From the NCBI GenBank assembly GCA_002786025.1, contig NHNW01000029.1, positions 7,384 through 71,383 on the forward strand: a stretch of 64,000 nt of DNA. The letters are read 5' to 3'. Positions 63,747 through 64,000 of this stretch are shown piece by piece. The translations under genes were made by a program, and so were the position numbers. How positions within the stretch are numbered: the first letter of the stretch is position 1; each line of letters begins with the position of its first letter. Source of the stretch: Zasmidium citrigriseum (Eukaryota > Ascomycota > Dothideomycetes > Mycosphaerellales > Mycosphaerellaceae). The notes beneath the pieces are model-generated. The model had not been told where the DNA came from and ran no database searches. It saw only the letters and a list, made by a program, of their open reading frames with translations.

Positions 63747-64000
63747 ATGAACACGGTTCCGCCTTCTCTCGGCGGTGTCGACTATTTTCGTTGTACGACT
63801 TCAGAACTTCAGACTTTTGTCAACAATCGACGTCGTGAAGTCGAAGACAGGGGACAGCTCATACTCCAACTAAGACAGCTTGATCGCAGATGGACCTTTA
63901 GCTTCTTCAATCTGCACGCGGAGCTGCGCAACTGGATTTACTCTGAGCTGCTTCGCATCAACCCGGCAACTGGACGAGCAGTCAACCTCAGCATCTTGCG
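63747..64000 (+). CDS. FLDLxxELR-family protein, copy 5 (partial, cut by window end)
   Basis: The frame opens with MNTVPPSLGGVDYF and, after a charged segment (NNRRREVEDRGQLILQLRQL), reaches FSFFNLHAELRNWIYSELLRINP. This corresponds to FRFLDLAAELRNRVYEEALTHD in copies 1-4. It has a longer N-terminal extension than the others. No stop or intron is reached before the window ends. Confidence 0.6.
   Translation, partial: MNTVPPSLGGVDYFRCTTSELQTFVNNRRREVEDRGQLILQLRQLDRRWTFSFFNLHAELRNWIYSELLRINPATGRAVNLSIL

Noticed and set aside
1..64000. CRISPR arrays, rRNA and telomere repeats
   Set aside because: None seen; no TTAGGG arrays, no regular spacer repeats and no rRNA-like stretches.

Overview
The window looks like nuclear DNA of a filamentous ascomycete. 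Introns are short (about 44-180 nt, mostly 45-70) with GT-AG ends, and the genes are typical fungal families: Zn2Cys6 regulators, a GLEYA adhesin, DUF7704 and SURF6. Codon use and the lineage-expanded 'FLDLxxELR' family fit Dothideomycetes, probably Mycosphaerellales; that placement is inference. Exon boundaries below were worked out by hand from splice signals and reading phase; every spliced model closes in frame.

Layout. 1-3180 is a heavily RIP-mutated repeat in which CpA and TpG have almost vanished. 3408-8494 (-) is one ten-exon gene for a 1363-residue secreted mucin-like PAN/GLEYA adhesin. 9256-10372 (+) is a Sas2-like MYST acetyltransferase. 10470-13901 (-) holds three tandem BTB/POZ genes. 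14412-15044 (+) carries two microproteins with a C-x2-C-x6-H-x3-C finger; two more relatives lie at 36102-36248 and 37597-37683 (-).

15205-28743 is a metabolic block: P5C reductase, a DapA-family aldolase, proline dehydrogenase, a Zn2Cys6 regulator, P5C dehydrogenase, a sarcosine-oxidase-like flavoenzyme and an aspartate aminotransferase. Together they cover every step from (hydroxy)proline to glutamate, or to glyoxylate plus pyruvate.

29299-43457 is mixed: a carrier-like membrane protein, the divergent pair CstF64/CPSF100 (mRNA 3'-end processing), a Pro-rich protein, a tautomerase, a secreted ADC-like protein, a GT8 glycosyltransferase and a secreted alpha/beta hydrolase.

43597-50675 is a second candidate pathway cluster: an MFS sugar transporter, two AnmK/levoglucosan-kinase paralogues and a Zn2Cys6 regulator. 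It is followed by an SDR gene (51563-52460).

52823-58469 is a tandem array of four 'FLDLxxELR' proteins, with a fifth cut by the window end (63747). Three of them share the upstream element TCACATGCT-N8-TAGCG. 58686-63547 holds a Pro-rich protein, a SURF6/Rrp14 ribosome-biogenesis factor and a DUF7704 membrane protein.

No tRNA, rRNA or CRISPR array was recognised.
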